NCBI GenBank assembly: GCA_009602725.1
Contig: WELB01000038.1
Coordinates: 88,155 to 152,154 of the forward strand
DNA: 64,000 nt
Source: Spirogloea muscicola
Taxonomy: Eukaryota; Streptophyta; Zygnematophyceae; Spirogloeales; Spirogloeaceae
Reading direction: 5' to 3'
Shown here: piece after piece, positions 36,551 through 49,100 of the stretch
How positions within the stretch are numbered: position 1 is the first letter of the stretch
Layout of the letters: the number at the start of each line of letters is the position of its first letter
Position numbers and translations under genes: made by a program
Notes under the pieces: generated by a model
What the model saw: only the letters and a program-made list of their open reading frames with translations
Database searches by the model: none
What the model was told of the DNA's origin: nothing

Positions 36551-39477
36551 TCAAAGGCAGGCATTCAGGGTCAGGGCCCAGAGCAGACCTGGGGCGATGG
36601 CGGGCGTCATACTGCGGAGAAGGTTGATTGCCAGCTGGGGGTGCTCGGCAAGGAGCCACGTGGAGGACTCCAGCACCAGCTCCTGCTCCGCGGGGCCAAG
36701 CTTGTGAAGGTACGTCACAAGAGCCTGCACAGCAGCCTCACCGTCCGCGTGGCTGCTCTCCGCAGCTGACTCGCGTAGCACGGCCAGCGCCCGCTTGTGC
36801 AAGCCGCGACTCCGGAAAAGCGGCACGAGCAAGTCGCGCCGCCCTGCCGAGACGAGCGCGGCCTCGCTCACAGCTGCATCACAAAAGTTCTGGCCCAGCA
36901 GGAGGTGCTCAGCGGCAGCTGTCCCCCCACCTCCGCCACCGAGCTTCAGGTGCACCTGCAGCAGCGCCGTATCCAGTAGAGTAGCCGCCACAGCTGCCGT
37001 GCCGCCTCCGCCTAGCTCCTTGGCGCAAGCCGCGGCTCCTGGCCCATCGTGGTCAGCAGCGGCCGGCACTGGGACTGCTCCAGCCCTGTCCGCAGCCTGT
37101 GCCTCTGTCTCTGTAGCCTCCAGCACCATCAGCCGCTTCTGGAGGAGGTAGCCCCTTAATGCTTGCAGCGCTTGCTGGGGGCTACTTGCCTCATCATCAC
37201 CATTGGCTCGGCAACCACCAACTGCATTGTCGCTGACCGATGCGCCACCCAAAGCGGCTAGTAGCGAGCCGGGCAAACGCAGCACCGGCACAGTGGAGGG
37301 GTCGCCGACGCCATCGTCGTTCTGGGCAGGCTGCACTTGGCAAATGTCGGGGTAGAGCGCAAGCACCACAGCAAGGTCTGGCGATGAGGAGGCCAACTGC
37401 GCCAGTGCCTCCGTGTAGTCGCCCTTGCGAAACAGATACTGCCCAAAGCTGCAGAAATGGCCCCGCAATCCCCGGTGTGTTACTCAGAACGGTGCAAGAG
37501 ACAGGAAGAGTGGAAGTAACCGGCACAAACTGCGACAAGCTGCGCAGCAACACATCTGATCCATGGTCGAGGATGATTTCAAGGTAATGGTTCAGCCATG
37601 TCAGGTGGCCAGGTTTGGTTGCCTAAGATTAAATTTAGAAGCCTGAACTTCAACCGAATATGAGGAAAGGCACAGGGCCCTTCATGGCACTTGCCGGACA
37701 GCTGCAGTCAGGCAAGCAGGGCACCTGGCATGGACATGCGCCTCTGCTCGAGGCCGCTCCTCGAGCGGCAGATGCTTGCACAGCGACAATGCTTCCTTGT
37801 AATCGTGCGATGCCTCCAGCTGCTCGACCTGCGGCCATCGCCGGAGTGGGAGCAGGGTGGGGGCAAGCTTGACCCCGTCAGCTCCATGAGTTGAGCAACG
37901 AATGAGCGAAGTCAGCATGAGCCCAATATCATCCACTCTGATCCAAGTTAGTAGCTGCAGAAGTGCATTATAACACCCATGATAACAGCTATTTGTCTGT
38001 GACGTGACCCCGTATCTCTCAATCTAATGTCACCTGCTGCCGGAGAGGCACGGGCGTAAGTAGGTGGACATCGGCGGAGCTGCTGGCAAGGACCGCACCC
38101 GTAGCGCTGTCAGCGGCGAGGAGCCGCAGGCCGTCAGCCACCATCAGCGTCTGGACGAGAGGGAAGGGCGGCTCCAGCAGCCTGACCTGGCACAGCGCAA
38201 GGCCCCCCGTGAGGAGTGGCGATACTGCCGCCCACAAATAGAACATGGGAAGTGCCACGACGCGACCTCCCATGGGGCTCGACAACACCATGGCAGCCAC
38301 CGCCGATGCAGCCGCCATCGTGCTGGGCTCGGCAACTTCGATTTGGCAATTGGAGGCATGTAGCCTCACCTCCACGGTGCCTGAATGGAGGAGGCCGACG
38401 GCGTATGGTGGCGACACCGCCACTGCAATGGGTGCCTCCCGCCACTCAAGCCGCTCCCCGCTCTCCGCACGTCCGTCCACGCTGAGCACTACGCCTGCGC
38501 CATCCTGTGCAGCCGCAGCAAAACCCGCCACCAAAGCCATCAGCTTCTCACCGCCACACCTCGACAAGCATTGCTGACTGGCGCCTGCAGAAGGTGCTGC
38601 GCTGGACCTGCTGCAGCAGCACGCCCCTCCCACTCCCCAGCGGCACAGCCAGGCAGGGCGCCGGCTGGCTGCAGGGCGCGGCGTCGGCGATGACGGAGCC
38701 GTCCTCGGCGTCAATCAGCACGTACTTGGTGCCCAGGCCAAGGCAGAGCGAGCCCGGGCCGCACCATTCCACGGCCTGCACAGGGCCGGGCGCGTGGTGC
38801 TCATGGAAGTCCGTGAAGCGCCTCCCGCTGCCTGCCATGAGCGGCACGCAAGGTGCGTCGGTGGCGGCTCAGGGTTCAGATCCAGGGTTTTGGCAAGCGA
38901 CTCTGGAGCTCGGGCTCTGGCAGCTCTCACTGCGGCCGGCGCGGCGAGTGAGGGCTCTCACAGTCGAGCTTGTAGAGGAGCAGGCGGCGGTCCTTGACGA
39001 CGCACAGGCGGCCGGCGTGGCCGTCCCAGGCGTACATGTACGCGCCGCGCGTCTCGTCGAGCTGCTCCGTGGCCGCCTCCAGGCCCGGGAGGGCGTGCAG
39101 CCCGACGCCGTCGGCCAAGTGCAGGAGCAGGCCGTCGGGGTCCACCACGTCCAGCTGCACGACGGCCTTGGTCGCGAAGCCCGTGACGGTACGGCATGCA
39201 GCCGGCGACGAGGACGAGGGCTGCGGCGGTGGCGGCGGCTGGCCGGCATCGGGCGGCGGCGGCGGCGGCGGCCGGTCCTTGGCCTGGTCGCCGCGCTTGA
39301 AGGCGCGGAGGCCATCCCGCAGGGCCGCCCTGAGGGACCTCTGCCGCGGAGGGGTAGTGCCAGACTCATGCGGCGCCGGCGTCTCCGGCTCGGGGCCGGC
39401 GGCGGCGGAGGGCGGCAGCAGGGCTCCGCGGTGGTGATCAGTGCCGTCGCTGGGCTCGCCGGCGGCGGCGGCGGCGG
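36551..39477 (-). CDS. VPS39: VPS39/Vam6-like protein, truncated copy
   Basis: Minus-strand relative of the HOPS subunit VPS39. From the N gap downward: a CNH beta-propeller part (LDVVDPDGLLLHL, then CVVKDRRLLLYKLD, ending at 38962), an exon ending at 38608 (VEWCGPGSLCLGLGTKYVLI), an exon about 38510-38034 (LEWREAPIAVAVSPPYAVGLL), one about 37830-37730 (VEQLEASHDYKEALSLCKHLP), and 37451 down to 36551. The last gives FGQYLFRKGDYTEALAQ, LLDTALLQVHLKL and STWLLAEHPQLAINLL. The protein stops soon after this, either at the TGA near 36551 or at a donor near 36590 with no exon found beyond. The C-terminal half, including the Vps39_2 zinc-binding tail present in the sister gene, is absent; the Sel1 gene occupies that place. 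The N-terminus lies in the gap. Confidence 0.75.
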
Positions 39478-40269
39478 NNNNNNNNNNNNNNNNNNNNNNN
39501 NNNNNNNNNNNNNNNNNNNNNNNNNNNNNNNNNNNNNNNNNNNNNNNNNNNNNNNNNNNNNNNNNNNNNNNNNNNNNNNNNNNNNNNNNNNNNNNNNNNN
39601 NNNNNNNNNNNNNNNNNNNNNNNNNNNNNNNNNNNNNNNNNNNNNNNNNNNNNNNNNNNNNNNNNNNNNNNNNNNNNNNNNNNNNNNNNNNNNNNNNNNN
39701 NNNNNNNNNNNNNNNNNNNNNNNNNNNNNNNNNNNNNNNNNNNNNNNNNNNNNNNNNNNNNNNNNNNNNNNNNNNNNNNNNNNNNNNNNNNNNNNNNNNN
39801 NNNNNNNNNNNNNNNNNNNNNNNNNNNNNNNNNNNNNNNNNNNNNNNNNNNNNNNNNNNNNNNNNNNNNNNNNNNNNNNNNNNNNNNNNNNNNNNNNNNN
39901 NNNNNNNNNNNNNNNNNNNNNNNNNNNNNNNNNNNNNNNNNNNNNNNNNNNNNNNNNNNNNNNNNNNNNNNNNNNNNNNNNNNNNNNNNNNNNNNNNNNN
40001 NNNNNNNNNNNNNNNNNNNNNNNNNNNNNNNNNNNNNNNNNNNNNNNNNNNNNNNNNNNNNNNNNNNNNNNNNNNNNNNNNNNNNNNNNNNNNNNNNNNN
40101 NNNNNNNNNNNNNNNNNNNNNNNNNNNNNNNNNNNNNNNNNNNNNNNNNNNNNNNNNNNNNNNNNNNNNNNNNNNNNNNNNNNNNNNNNNNNNNNNNNNN
40201 NNNNNNNNNNNNNNNNNNNNNNNNNNNNNNNNNNNNNNNNNNNNNNNNNNNNNNNNNNNNNNNNNNNNN
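39478..40269. other. 792-N assembly gap
   Basis: Run of Ns flanked by GGC/CGC-rich sequence. It covers the 5' exons and shared promoter of the two divergent VPS39-like genes. Confidence 0.99.
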
Positions 40270-43200
40270 CGCGCGCGCGGCGCTGCTGCCTACGCCTGGC
40301 ACGCGCCCTCCGGCGCGCTGGCCGTTGCCGGCCCCCGCCGCCGCCTCCTCATCTACCGCCTCGACGGTGCGCCATTCGCCCCGCCGTTCGCGGAGCGCTG
40401 GCCGCTGCCGTCGTCGTCGGATCTCTGGTCCTCGCTGCGGGGGCCTGTTGCAGCCATGGCGGCCTGCTGCCTAAACCCTTAAGCCCTCTTGCTCCGCTGC
40501 CGGCACGCGCTTGGGAGCCGCGCTCCGTCTCGAGCTCCCTGCTTGGCTGCCGAGCTCCTGGCACGGCTGTGCCGGGCGACGGCTGCAGAAGCGGAGCTGC
40601 CAATTGTCTCGCGAGAGACTAAGTGGCGCCTATCGTCGTGCTGACCGCGCACCCTGGCGTCCAGGCGTGAGCCGGCAGCTGCAAGAGGTGAAGGAGATGG
40701 CTGCACCCGACGTGGTGAAGACGCTCGCGTGGGCCGGCCCGGCTGCGGAGCGCCTCTGCCTGGCCATCCGACGCGAGTACGTGATCCTCGACGTGCACAC
40801 GGGCACTGTGTCCAACGTCTTTCCCTCCGGCTACACCGCTTCGCCGCTGGTCGTGCACGCTGGCGGCAATCTCCTGCTTGGCAAGGTTGGGCCGGGGCTC
40901 CGCACCCAGCGGCCCCCATCTACCTGCACTGGTGCATGCATCAGTGTCAAGGTGTTCTGTACTACCATGACTTTTTGATGGGCCAGTTGCTAGCTCACTT
41001 CAGATCTCTTCAGATTATCAGCTGCAAGGTCTGCTCTAGTGGACTAGCGATATTGGTGATCACCCAACAGAATGTTTTACTATCGATGTACCGCTTCAGT
41101 TGTGTAAATTACTCAGGCAGAATCTTTGTAGAAACACTTCAAGTGTTTCTACAACTTGGTATTGCTTGAGTTGCTGCCGAAGGCTCAGGCCTGGCTGTAT
41201 ACTTGCAGGACAGCATCAGCGTGCTCGTGGACTGGCGGGGCAGGCCAATTGGCCACGGAGGTCTGAGTTGGTCTGAGGCGCCGCTGGCTGTTGCGGTGGT
41301 CGAGCCATACGCCCTCGGCCTCCTCTCGCGCTTCATCGAAGTATGTCTCACAGATGCAGGAGTCTGTCAGCAACGTCAATCTTGGCACCATCTTGTTTAA
41401 TCTGATATATCAACTTAGATATGTGCTGTCATACAATGCATCTGTAGTCCTGGTGGACTCGATTGAGGAGCTTTGGAACAGTCGGCAGCCTGCGTACGCC
41501 GACTCGTCCCTCCTCCCTTGCCGGCTTTGCTGCCGCAGACCACTGGCTCCAGCGATGACAAGCGTACTCGCCGGCGGCCTCCTTGGCCAGGTCCGCAGCC
41601 TGGACCCTCCACATGCCCTCGTCCAGACCCTGGCTGTGAGGGGCGTCACTGTGCTGGCGGCCAATGAAGCTGGCGTCCTGGCTGCCTCCGAGTCCACCGT
41701 CTGGCGGCTGCTGCCGGTGCCGTTGGGCGTGCAGGTGAGCTTGCCCTCGACTGATATTGCAGACAGGATATGTATGACATTAGGGCGGCGTGAGATAATT
41801 GCAAATTCAAGATTCAATTTCAGGCAGCATTGAGTAAGCAGGAGCATCTTGCTTCGTGGCTTGAGCCTGAGAGGTGTCAAGACCACGAGCGCACAAATTG
41901 CGGCAGCATACTGAGAGTGTGCAATGGAGCTAGTTGACCCTCTTCCTTCGGCTTCGCCAGGTGAGCCAGCTGGCAGGCCTGGGGAAGTTTGAGGAAGCGC
42001 TGGCCCTCTGCCAGCGCCTCCCTCCCGAGGACGCTGCGCTGAGGGCTTCAGAAGAGGACTCCATCCACAAGAGGTGCAGCCCTTGGAAAACTATTTGCTG
42101 CACTTTTACTCAGACTGCTCAATCTGTCTGCTAACCCACTCGTAACATAGCCTCTCGTTGTTAGTGACTTACATTCTAAACACAGCCTAAACACTCGCTT
42201 AAATATTGGATGGTATGCAAATGACTGTCTCAGTGGTAATTGCTGGGTGCTGTGATGTGCAGGTACGGACAGCAACTCTTCCAGCAGGGCGACTTTGTGG
42301 CGGCCATGGAGCAGTATGACGCGTCCTCCATGGACCTCGTCTCCCTCCTCTCCCTCTTCCCCTCCCTCATCCTCCCGCGCAGAGCCCTCGCAGTCCTTGG
42401 AGCTGCCCAGGTTCTCAAAGGGCAGGAGCAAGCATCTGTGAGCGTGTCGGGCTTGTCCCCTGCCAACATCAGGCGAGCGCTGCTGGCTCTTGCCGGGAGC
42501 CTCAAGCGACGGCGGAGGGCGGTCGTTGAAAGGGTCGATGCGGAGGAGACGTCACAGATGATCAAGGAGGTGCTAGAAGGCGGCCAAGGCGAGTCAAAGA
42601 GTGGCTCGATGGGCCTCAACTCAGAGGATGGCGCGACAGCAGAGGGGCCCTCTATCGCCAGAGCCGCCGCAATAGTCCTTGACACAGCATTGCTCCAAGT
42701 CCTTCTGGAGACGGAGGTCGACACGGCGTCAGCGGCACCTTTCCTGCACGCCCCAAATTACTGCGACGTAGCGACTTGCCGGAGCTTCTTGGAGGCCAGA
42801 GGTGGCAGCAGACAGCTGCTGGTGCAGCTGTATAAAGCCAACGGGCTGCACCAAGAAGCGTTGCAGCTTCTGCACGACCAAGTGGAGGGCGCCGCCACGA
42901 CCAAGCAGCTGACGGCCTTACTGGACTACCTCAAGGTGAACCTCTCCTTGTACAAAGTTGTCATGGACATAACTGAAGCTTTGATATCTAAGCTAGATCC
43001 GGTTGGACCTCTGTAAGCTTTGTGTTGCAGCTGTTCTAGACTTTGGTGTAGCACAAGTTGTGCCATCCTTAAGCTTTGTATTGCAGCTGTTCTAGACTTT
43101 GGTGTAGCACAAGTTGTGCCATCCTGAAGCTACAGAGGCAACGAAGGAATTTCTTATGTGGTATCTCTTGTAGGATTGACCGATTGACAGGGACTGGGGC

Positions 43201-45716
43201 CGGCTGACCGGGACGTGCTTGTTGGCAACCTGGCTTGGCTGCTACAAGAGCATCCTGAGCAAGGTTTCTCCCTGCTGACATCCATACATCCACCCCTGCC
43301 TCCAGGTACAATATCAAGGTCAATGCTATGTTGCTATCCTGCAGTCATTTGTAGTAAGGGTGCTTCATGCCTTGATTTCCACTTGATGATCAACAGTGCC
43401 TGGAGTCATCATAGGTCCTGCTTGTGTCACATCTGCATGGAATTATAGCACTTGCCATGGCAACATGGCGCAAATCGCCCAAAACAGCATAATTAGTGAG
43501 TCCGAGAAGATGTGGACAAGATGTCTGATCTGGTTGTAGTTGCTTGCGAATGTTGCCTCTCTCTGGAGCTGCACTCACATAATCGAGTCATTTGTGGCAG
43601 ATATTGCGTTACAGCAATTGAAGCAATTTGCCCCCCAGTTGCAGTCCTCTTACCTGGAGGCAGTCCTGGTCGGCAGCAGTGCGAATGGAGTTGATACTCC
43701 ACAGCGAGAGCTCCAAACCAGACTTGTAAGCATTACACCATTTCAGTATAGCTCTTTTGAGCAGAAGCTCTTACTCATTCGTTCATCATGCACGGAAGGC
43801 CAGTCAAAGCAGGATGACGAAAGACACCACAAATGTTTTGTGAAGTTCATCCCACATACTCCACATCTGTCACGAGCCTGCAGATTCAAGACTTCTCTTT
43901 ACGCAAGGAAATGGCAACAGACTGCGCTCATGACGTCAGCTCTTGACTACTGCAGATCCTCCTTCACCTGAAGGCTGTGCTGCGGGAAGCAAATGAGGGA
44001 GATAGCTCCTCTGACAGGAGTACGATGAGTGATGCTCGCAAGAAGCTTGTAGCAGCTCTGAGTGGCCCTCCTTTTCTGTATGACGCTGTATCTATCCTTC
44101 CTCACTTCCCAAAGGACAAACTCTTCCTGGAAAGGTCACTAATTTTTGCAGCCCTTCAGCAACATTATGTGGTGCTCGTCATCCTTGCCAGGAAGGTGCG
44201 AAGTGGGTCCAATCACAAGGAATGAGTGAGACTGTGATCATGGCTTTTTTTATATATATATTGGGATCATATGGAGCAGGGCATTCCTAGGTGTTATGAA
44301 TGTTTGTCCTGATGTATGTTGCGCTGATCAGGAGCAGGGCCTCAGAGGAAGTTCTTGAGCTGTTCTTGTTGTCTGACCAGGGTAAGGTGTAGATATGCTG
44401 ATCATGCCCCCTGCAAGATCCTTGCTGATCAAGCTCCACTCCTTGTTCTGCAATAGCTGGAGGACTTTGAGAGGGCGGTGGCCTATTGCGATCAGGTTCC
44501 TATTGGGGAGGACCCAAGAAAGCCACAGCTTGTTTCTTGGCCAGTGGACGAGGTCGGCTTTCCAGGGCACAAGTTGCATATGATGCTGCTCAAGATCTAC
44601 GTTCAGCCAGCATCAGCCTTGACGGAGTACGACAGAATTGTAGACGGCATCATGGAAGCAGTTGTTGGTCAAACGCGTCCTGACAGTCGAAGGATGGAGG
44701 CGATACGACAGGACTTTACGGAAAGCGACAAGAGTCTTATAAAGGTGGAGCCAAGAGCCAGGACACTGCATGTGGAGTCAGGAAAACTTGAAGCCTTTAG
44801 CAACAGGCTGGATAATGAGGAGGGATTGGTGGGGGCCAATGAGGACGTGGGCAATGATTGGACTTCTGGCAAGACATTTAGAGGAGACGTCATGCTGGAA
44901 AAGGCATTGAGGCTTCTTGACAGGAGATGGAGTACACTCAACATGTTAGTTGCCTTGGCTGCACTGCCTGGGGAGGTTAATTTACAGGTAAGATTGCCAA
45001 TGCCCAGCCCAAAGGTTGCAAAGTCGTGGGCTTCGCATTCGCATTGGAAGATCATGAATACATGGACTGGTACATGGTACTGGATACATGGACTCCACTT
45101 GTCTCAGACCTCGCAGCACTTGAGAGTATTTAGTCAACTGATCTCACTTGCCATCATTGTCGTTCGTGATCATCGTTGAATGCAATTGGGCTTGAGGATG
45201 TGGTCGTGGTTTCTAAATACACGGTTCAGTTTATGTTGCAGCGGCTGTTGGCTTTTCTGCAGCCAAAGCTTCTGAAAGATGGAGACACCCGCCACAACTC
45301 AGCTGTGGTGAAAGGACTATGCCGCACTGACAACTTGCAGGCACGGTCAAAATAACTGTGAACGAAGATAACCGCAAACAATCAGCAGTCATTTGACATG
45401 CACATGATCTGCAGATTCATGAAGAACCCTGGATGTATGTTGCCCCTGACTGGTGGTGACTGGAGAGACGTTGTTGTGCTACTTTGACGACTTGACGGTG
45501 TTAGTTGTGAGGAGCCGCAAGAACTGATCCCTGGTCCTGACTGGTTTTGGCCAGGTGAGAAGCCAAGTGCTGCAGCTTCAGAGGCGCTTCGTGCTCTTGA
45601 CTGAGGACTCCACCTGTGATGTTTGTCACAAGAGGATTGGCCTCAGTGCCTTCGCAGTGTCGTTGGGAGGGGCACTGGTCCACTTTGTGTGCTCACAAGC
45701 GCAGCTTAGTGGCTGA
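40270..45716 (+). CDS. VPS39: VPS39/Vam6-like HOPS subunit
   Basis: Tethering factor of the vacuolar HOPS complex. Exons: (gap)-40366, 40665-40885, 41209-41340, 41591-41734, 41961-42073, 42263-42935, 43191-43305, 43601-43725, 43956-44195, 44457-44987, 45242-45340, 45555-45716; phases agree. CNH propeller: VVKTLAWAGPAAERLCLAIR, FPSGYTASPLVV, SEAPLAVAVVEPYALGLL, VRSLDPPHALVQT. Clathrin-repeat region: FEEALALCQRLPPED, YGQQLFQQGDFVAAMEQYDA, LFPSLILPR, Vps39_1-like TALLQVLLETE, LVQLYKANGLHQEAL. C-terminal Vps39_2: DFERAVAYCDQVP, HKLHMMLLKIY, LEKALRLLDRRW and the zinc motif CDVCHKRIGLSAFA ... HFVC. The zinc tail resembles VPS39 more than VPS3. The intron at 45341 has no GT; GCACGG is the only in-frame donor. 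The N-terminus is in the gap. It is head to head with the minus copy. Confidence 0.9.
41126..41154. repeat. 29-bp palindrome in a VPS39 intron
   Basis: Two perfect 14-nt arms (TTGTAGAAACACTT and its complement) around one base. Intronic, function unknown. Confidence 0.85.
43015..43126. repeat. 56-bp tandem duplication in a VPS39 intron
   Basis: Two adjacent 56-bp copies starting AAGCTTTGT at 43015 and 43071 differ at only a few positions. Each carries a TTGCAG acceptor-like site, so mis-splicing is possible. Confidence 0.9.
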
Positions 45717-47139
45717 GTTGTCATCTTGAGCTTCAGAAATCACCAACGCATCCACCATGGTTGCTAAGTGCGTTTTCACAGGCAAATCAATACAGGAGCA
45801 TAATCTGCTGAATGCTGAAAGAGCTGATACCTGAGATTGGTGTTAGCAGGTCTGTGCACGTTGAGGCTGGCTTTCACATGTATAATTTGTCAAGTGTATG
45901 TTTGCTTGACCAGACCTCAGCCCTCCACGCTGACTTGGCTCTGATGTGCTTTGGCAGGAGTTACAGGAATTGCCCCAGAAACGTAGGAACAGAAGAACAT
46001 CCTGAGGACAGGCACACCTACTTCTTGTGTCACTTGTAAGTCTACCTTCCATGCGCAAACGAGTGGCTGATAACAAGCCTTTTTAACAATTTTTGAACAT
46101 ATCAGTCATATAGTACCACTAGCTACTTAAATCTGTAACTTATTGAGATTTTTACATCCTGTGACCTGGAGTACATGTCGTACCCTCCACTCGAGCTTCA
46201 TCAGATACTTACACAATTCTTACTACAGCACTTTGCCCCACAGTCATGAGACTATGCCGGAGATGGAGCTCTTCCGATGGCAGCAAGCACTGCACCTCTG
46301 ACTGAGCAGCTGTTGCTTCAGAGGAGTCAAGGTGGAGTTGAGTGTAAGACCGCTTACAAGTTCTCAGGGGGATTCATGAAGCTCATATAGTAGTATACGG
46401 ATCTCTTGACCTCCAGAGCCCCAGCAACCAGCCCCTCCTGCTGAAGAAATGCCTTGCGAAAGGAAAAGGCAAGGGCATGGATCTCTTATGTCATACTTGT
46501 CAAGTGCTTGATAAGCTAATATTGAGCTATATATGTACTACTATCTCTCATAGTCGATATTTGACTACTTGCATCGCTGCCAATTACATCAGTGCCCACC
46601 TACATCAATAAGTGCCACAAGGTTGACTCGAAACGAGAGACACCAGCCCTTACCATCATCGCTGAAGGATAGTGACGAGAATGAATATCATATGCCGAGT
46701 CAATCATCAGCAAGCGAGAGGCGCGAGCCGCGTCCTTTTCTGTATAAGCACCCTTCGCCACGAGGTCACCGGACCTTCATCGTACTTGCAGGCACAATGA
46801 TGGCACTGGCAGCAACACCATTCCCATTTGACTCATCCCTTGATGCAGCTGCTGCTAGTTTGTATGTATAAAGCCGACGAGGTGTGAGCTCGACAAAGGA
46901 CTCTTCGCTGTGGGAAGGTCGACTCGATAGGAAGACACCTTCTGTCTTGCAGTACGAGGAGCAACAAAGATGAAGTTGCACAAGGTTGACATCCGCATGC
47001 AAGCAGAAACTGGCACTTTGCGGCACCTTGCGCGGCACAATCTGAGCAGGGCTGGAGACTAGAAAGCAGCACACTAGGAGGTGTCACGCAGCTAAAGAGT
47101 AGAGACTAGTTTCACGAAGGCCAGGTGCAACAGTCTCTG
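45717..47139. other. Intergenic region after VPS39
   Basis: About 1.4 kb without a recognised gene. Small open frames near 45812 and 46569 have no family resemblance. Confidence 0.4.
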
Positions 47140-47760
47140 AAGTCCACCTATGAAGGGGCATCTTTTGATATGGCCAGCCCGAGATGCAGTATTGGATCAA
47201 GGCAATGCCAGCAAAGGAGGCCGGCGCTTCGACGTGAGAAGTAGCTTATCCAACGGGAACGAGGGCCCTGGAGTGCCAGCTTACAAAAAGAAAAGCTGAG
47301 CTCTTCCAAAGAGGGCGGGAGCTGTGAAAATCCAGCCGAGACAGAATGGACAATGGCCGAAGTGCCGAAAGGCGCCAAAACGACAGAGCTATGCAAGAGA
47401 CTAGAGCGGGTGAAGGCTTAGTAACCCCGAGTCAGCAGCCGCAAGTCGGAGAAACTTGAAGCTGGACACGAGGCACCCCGACAAGACACAGAAGTAGCAG
47501 CCAAAGTGCGGCCTGCCTGTAAGTGCACTGCGTGAGCCTGGGAGGAGATAGACAGCCGAATGCGGAACACCTGGGCAAGCGACCCGGCGGCCGGCGTTGA
47601 AGCCGGGCAGCCCACCTTGCTGTCCCTGCTGACGATCGATGGCCCGCCACGCAAGCGGCTGCAGGAGGTCCAGCCACCGACTGCCAAACGCCCCATGAAC
47701 GTCCATCACCAGCGCGGGATTGAATATGGTCCATAGTAGCTAGTGGGAAGCCGTGGGAGG
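47140..47760 (-). mobile_element. LINE-tail-like repeat copy
   Basis: The minus-strand frame from about 47709 to 47401 begins MMDVHGAFGSRWLDLLQPLAW and runs on to VHLQAGRTLAATS and DLRLLTRGY in the adjacent frame. The first motif matches MDIHGGYGTKWSSLLHRLA and MDIYGGYGIEWSSLIQHLA at 56.2 kb. The second matches copies at 6.3 and 16.8 kb. Its arrangement resembles the conserved C-terminal end of non-LTR retrotransposon polyproteins; that family assignment is inference. Confidence 0.55.
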
Positions 47761-49100
47761 CTGTCAATCACGCAGAGAAAGACTCTTCCATGTAAGGGCC
47801 GATTTACACTGGGCTAGTAGTTGCCTGGCTTTGGCCACCACCTCTGCCGTAGACCATGCTGGAGCGATGGTACTTCCCCCATCTCTGAAGACCTGCAACT
47901 CATCTGCCTTCCTCTTCCTCTTCAAAGAAGGGTGGATATTTGCCGAATTATGTGAGCAGCAAAACCACGCGAACACAGCCAGATTAGAGAAACAGCTTCA
48001 CATAGACACCATGCATCTCCCACTGGGCCGTAGGCTCCACAAAAAAACGTGGAGGGGCCCCAGTGCATCAGGATGATATCCTTGAGGAAGTTGGGGTATA
48101 CCTGATGTTCAACCCAGCTGGTTTTGCACCGTTTATCCTCCCCCCCTAGGCATTGCTACTGTAGCCTTGTTTAGTGTGCACTGGACTTTGCCTTTTTAAC
48201 ATTGTGTTGGCTTCAATGGCCTCCATTCATTTCATGCGCCCCGCGCGCCTTCTCTCACATCATCATAGTCATCAAAGGCTCACAAATCAAATGGTCTCAA
48301 TTGCTACAAACACCAAAGTACAGTCCACTGCACAATCTCGTCCTAAGCGATGACCGAGGTTGAGAGTTGAGACTTGATGAGTTTGCATGTTCATACGACA
48401 CACCACTGGAAGGGGTTCAGATGTTGGTGAATTCACGTGGCGTTAGGCGGCTCAATCCCAAGGTCCACGTTCCGCATCATACATAGCTCCCCAGCTCTCA
48501 GCTCTTGTCGCATCAAGACTTCCACGAGTGCACAATGGTGGGAACATCTCACCCCACTTCTGCACTCGGCAGTGTTCCAACCCATCCTCTGCTGGCTCGC
48601 ATTCATACTGCCTTTTCGTGGGCCACCATATCGACTTCAGAATTTGCTCGCCCATAGAGAAGAGTGGCTGCTGGCTGGCTGCTTACTGGCTGGCTGCTTA
48701 CTGTCATGCCCGTGCGCGTATCGTAGCGTCGGCTAGAGGGAGGTTGGGCGGAACCGAGCCAGGGCAGGGCTAACCCTGGTCGGATATCTCAGGTAGGAGG
48801 GTGGTATAGGGAACCCCAGCGGGGCTAACCCATGGGGTGACTCGCTGGGACGGGTGCACAACCCGTAGGGCGGGCCGGAGAGCCCCGGGGCGCCGGAGCC
48901 GAGTCCCTGTACCTGCTGCCTTGACCCCCCCTCGCGGGGTGGGCTCTTAAGGGACCGGACGGAGGAGAGAAAGGGCTCGCCCATTGAGGATAGGGGCTGG
49001 ACAAGAGAGGCCATCTCTCCGCCGGTTCCTTGGGCGCCCTGTCTGCCTAGCCTTTGGCTCCGTCATGAACACCTGTATGCATCTGGCTGGCATTTCACAG
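47761..49100. repeat. Repeat modules and a GC-rich block
   Basis: Contains an inverted copy of the GCGCGCCTTCTCTC module (about 48242-48255), the CGCCCATAGAGAAG module near 48650, and CTCGCCCATTGAGGATAGGGGC at about 48977, which recurs at 54657. Between lies a GC-rich segment at about 48725-48960 unlike the rest of the window. No gene recognised. Confidence 0.5.

Noticed and set aside
38507-40474. A 655-codon plus frame over the VPS39 region
   Set aside because: It crosses 792 Ns and is antisense to the conserved VPS39-like exons; composition is the shadow of GC-rich coding sequence.
41410-41590. Frame between VPS39 exons (LWNSRQPAYAD...)
   Set aside because: The conserved protein runs directly from the exon ending 41340 to the one starting 41591, so this is intron.
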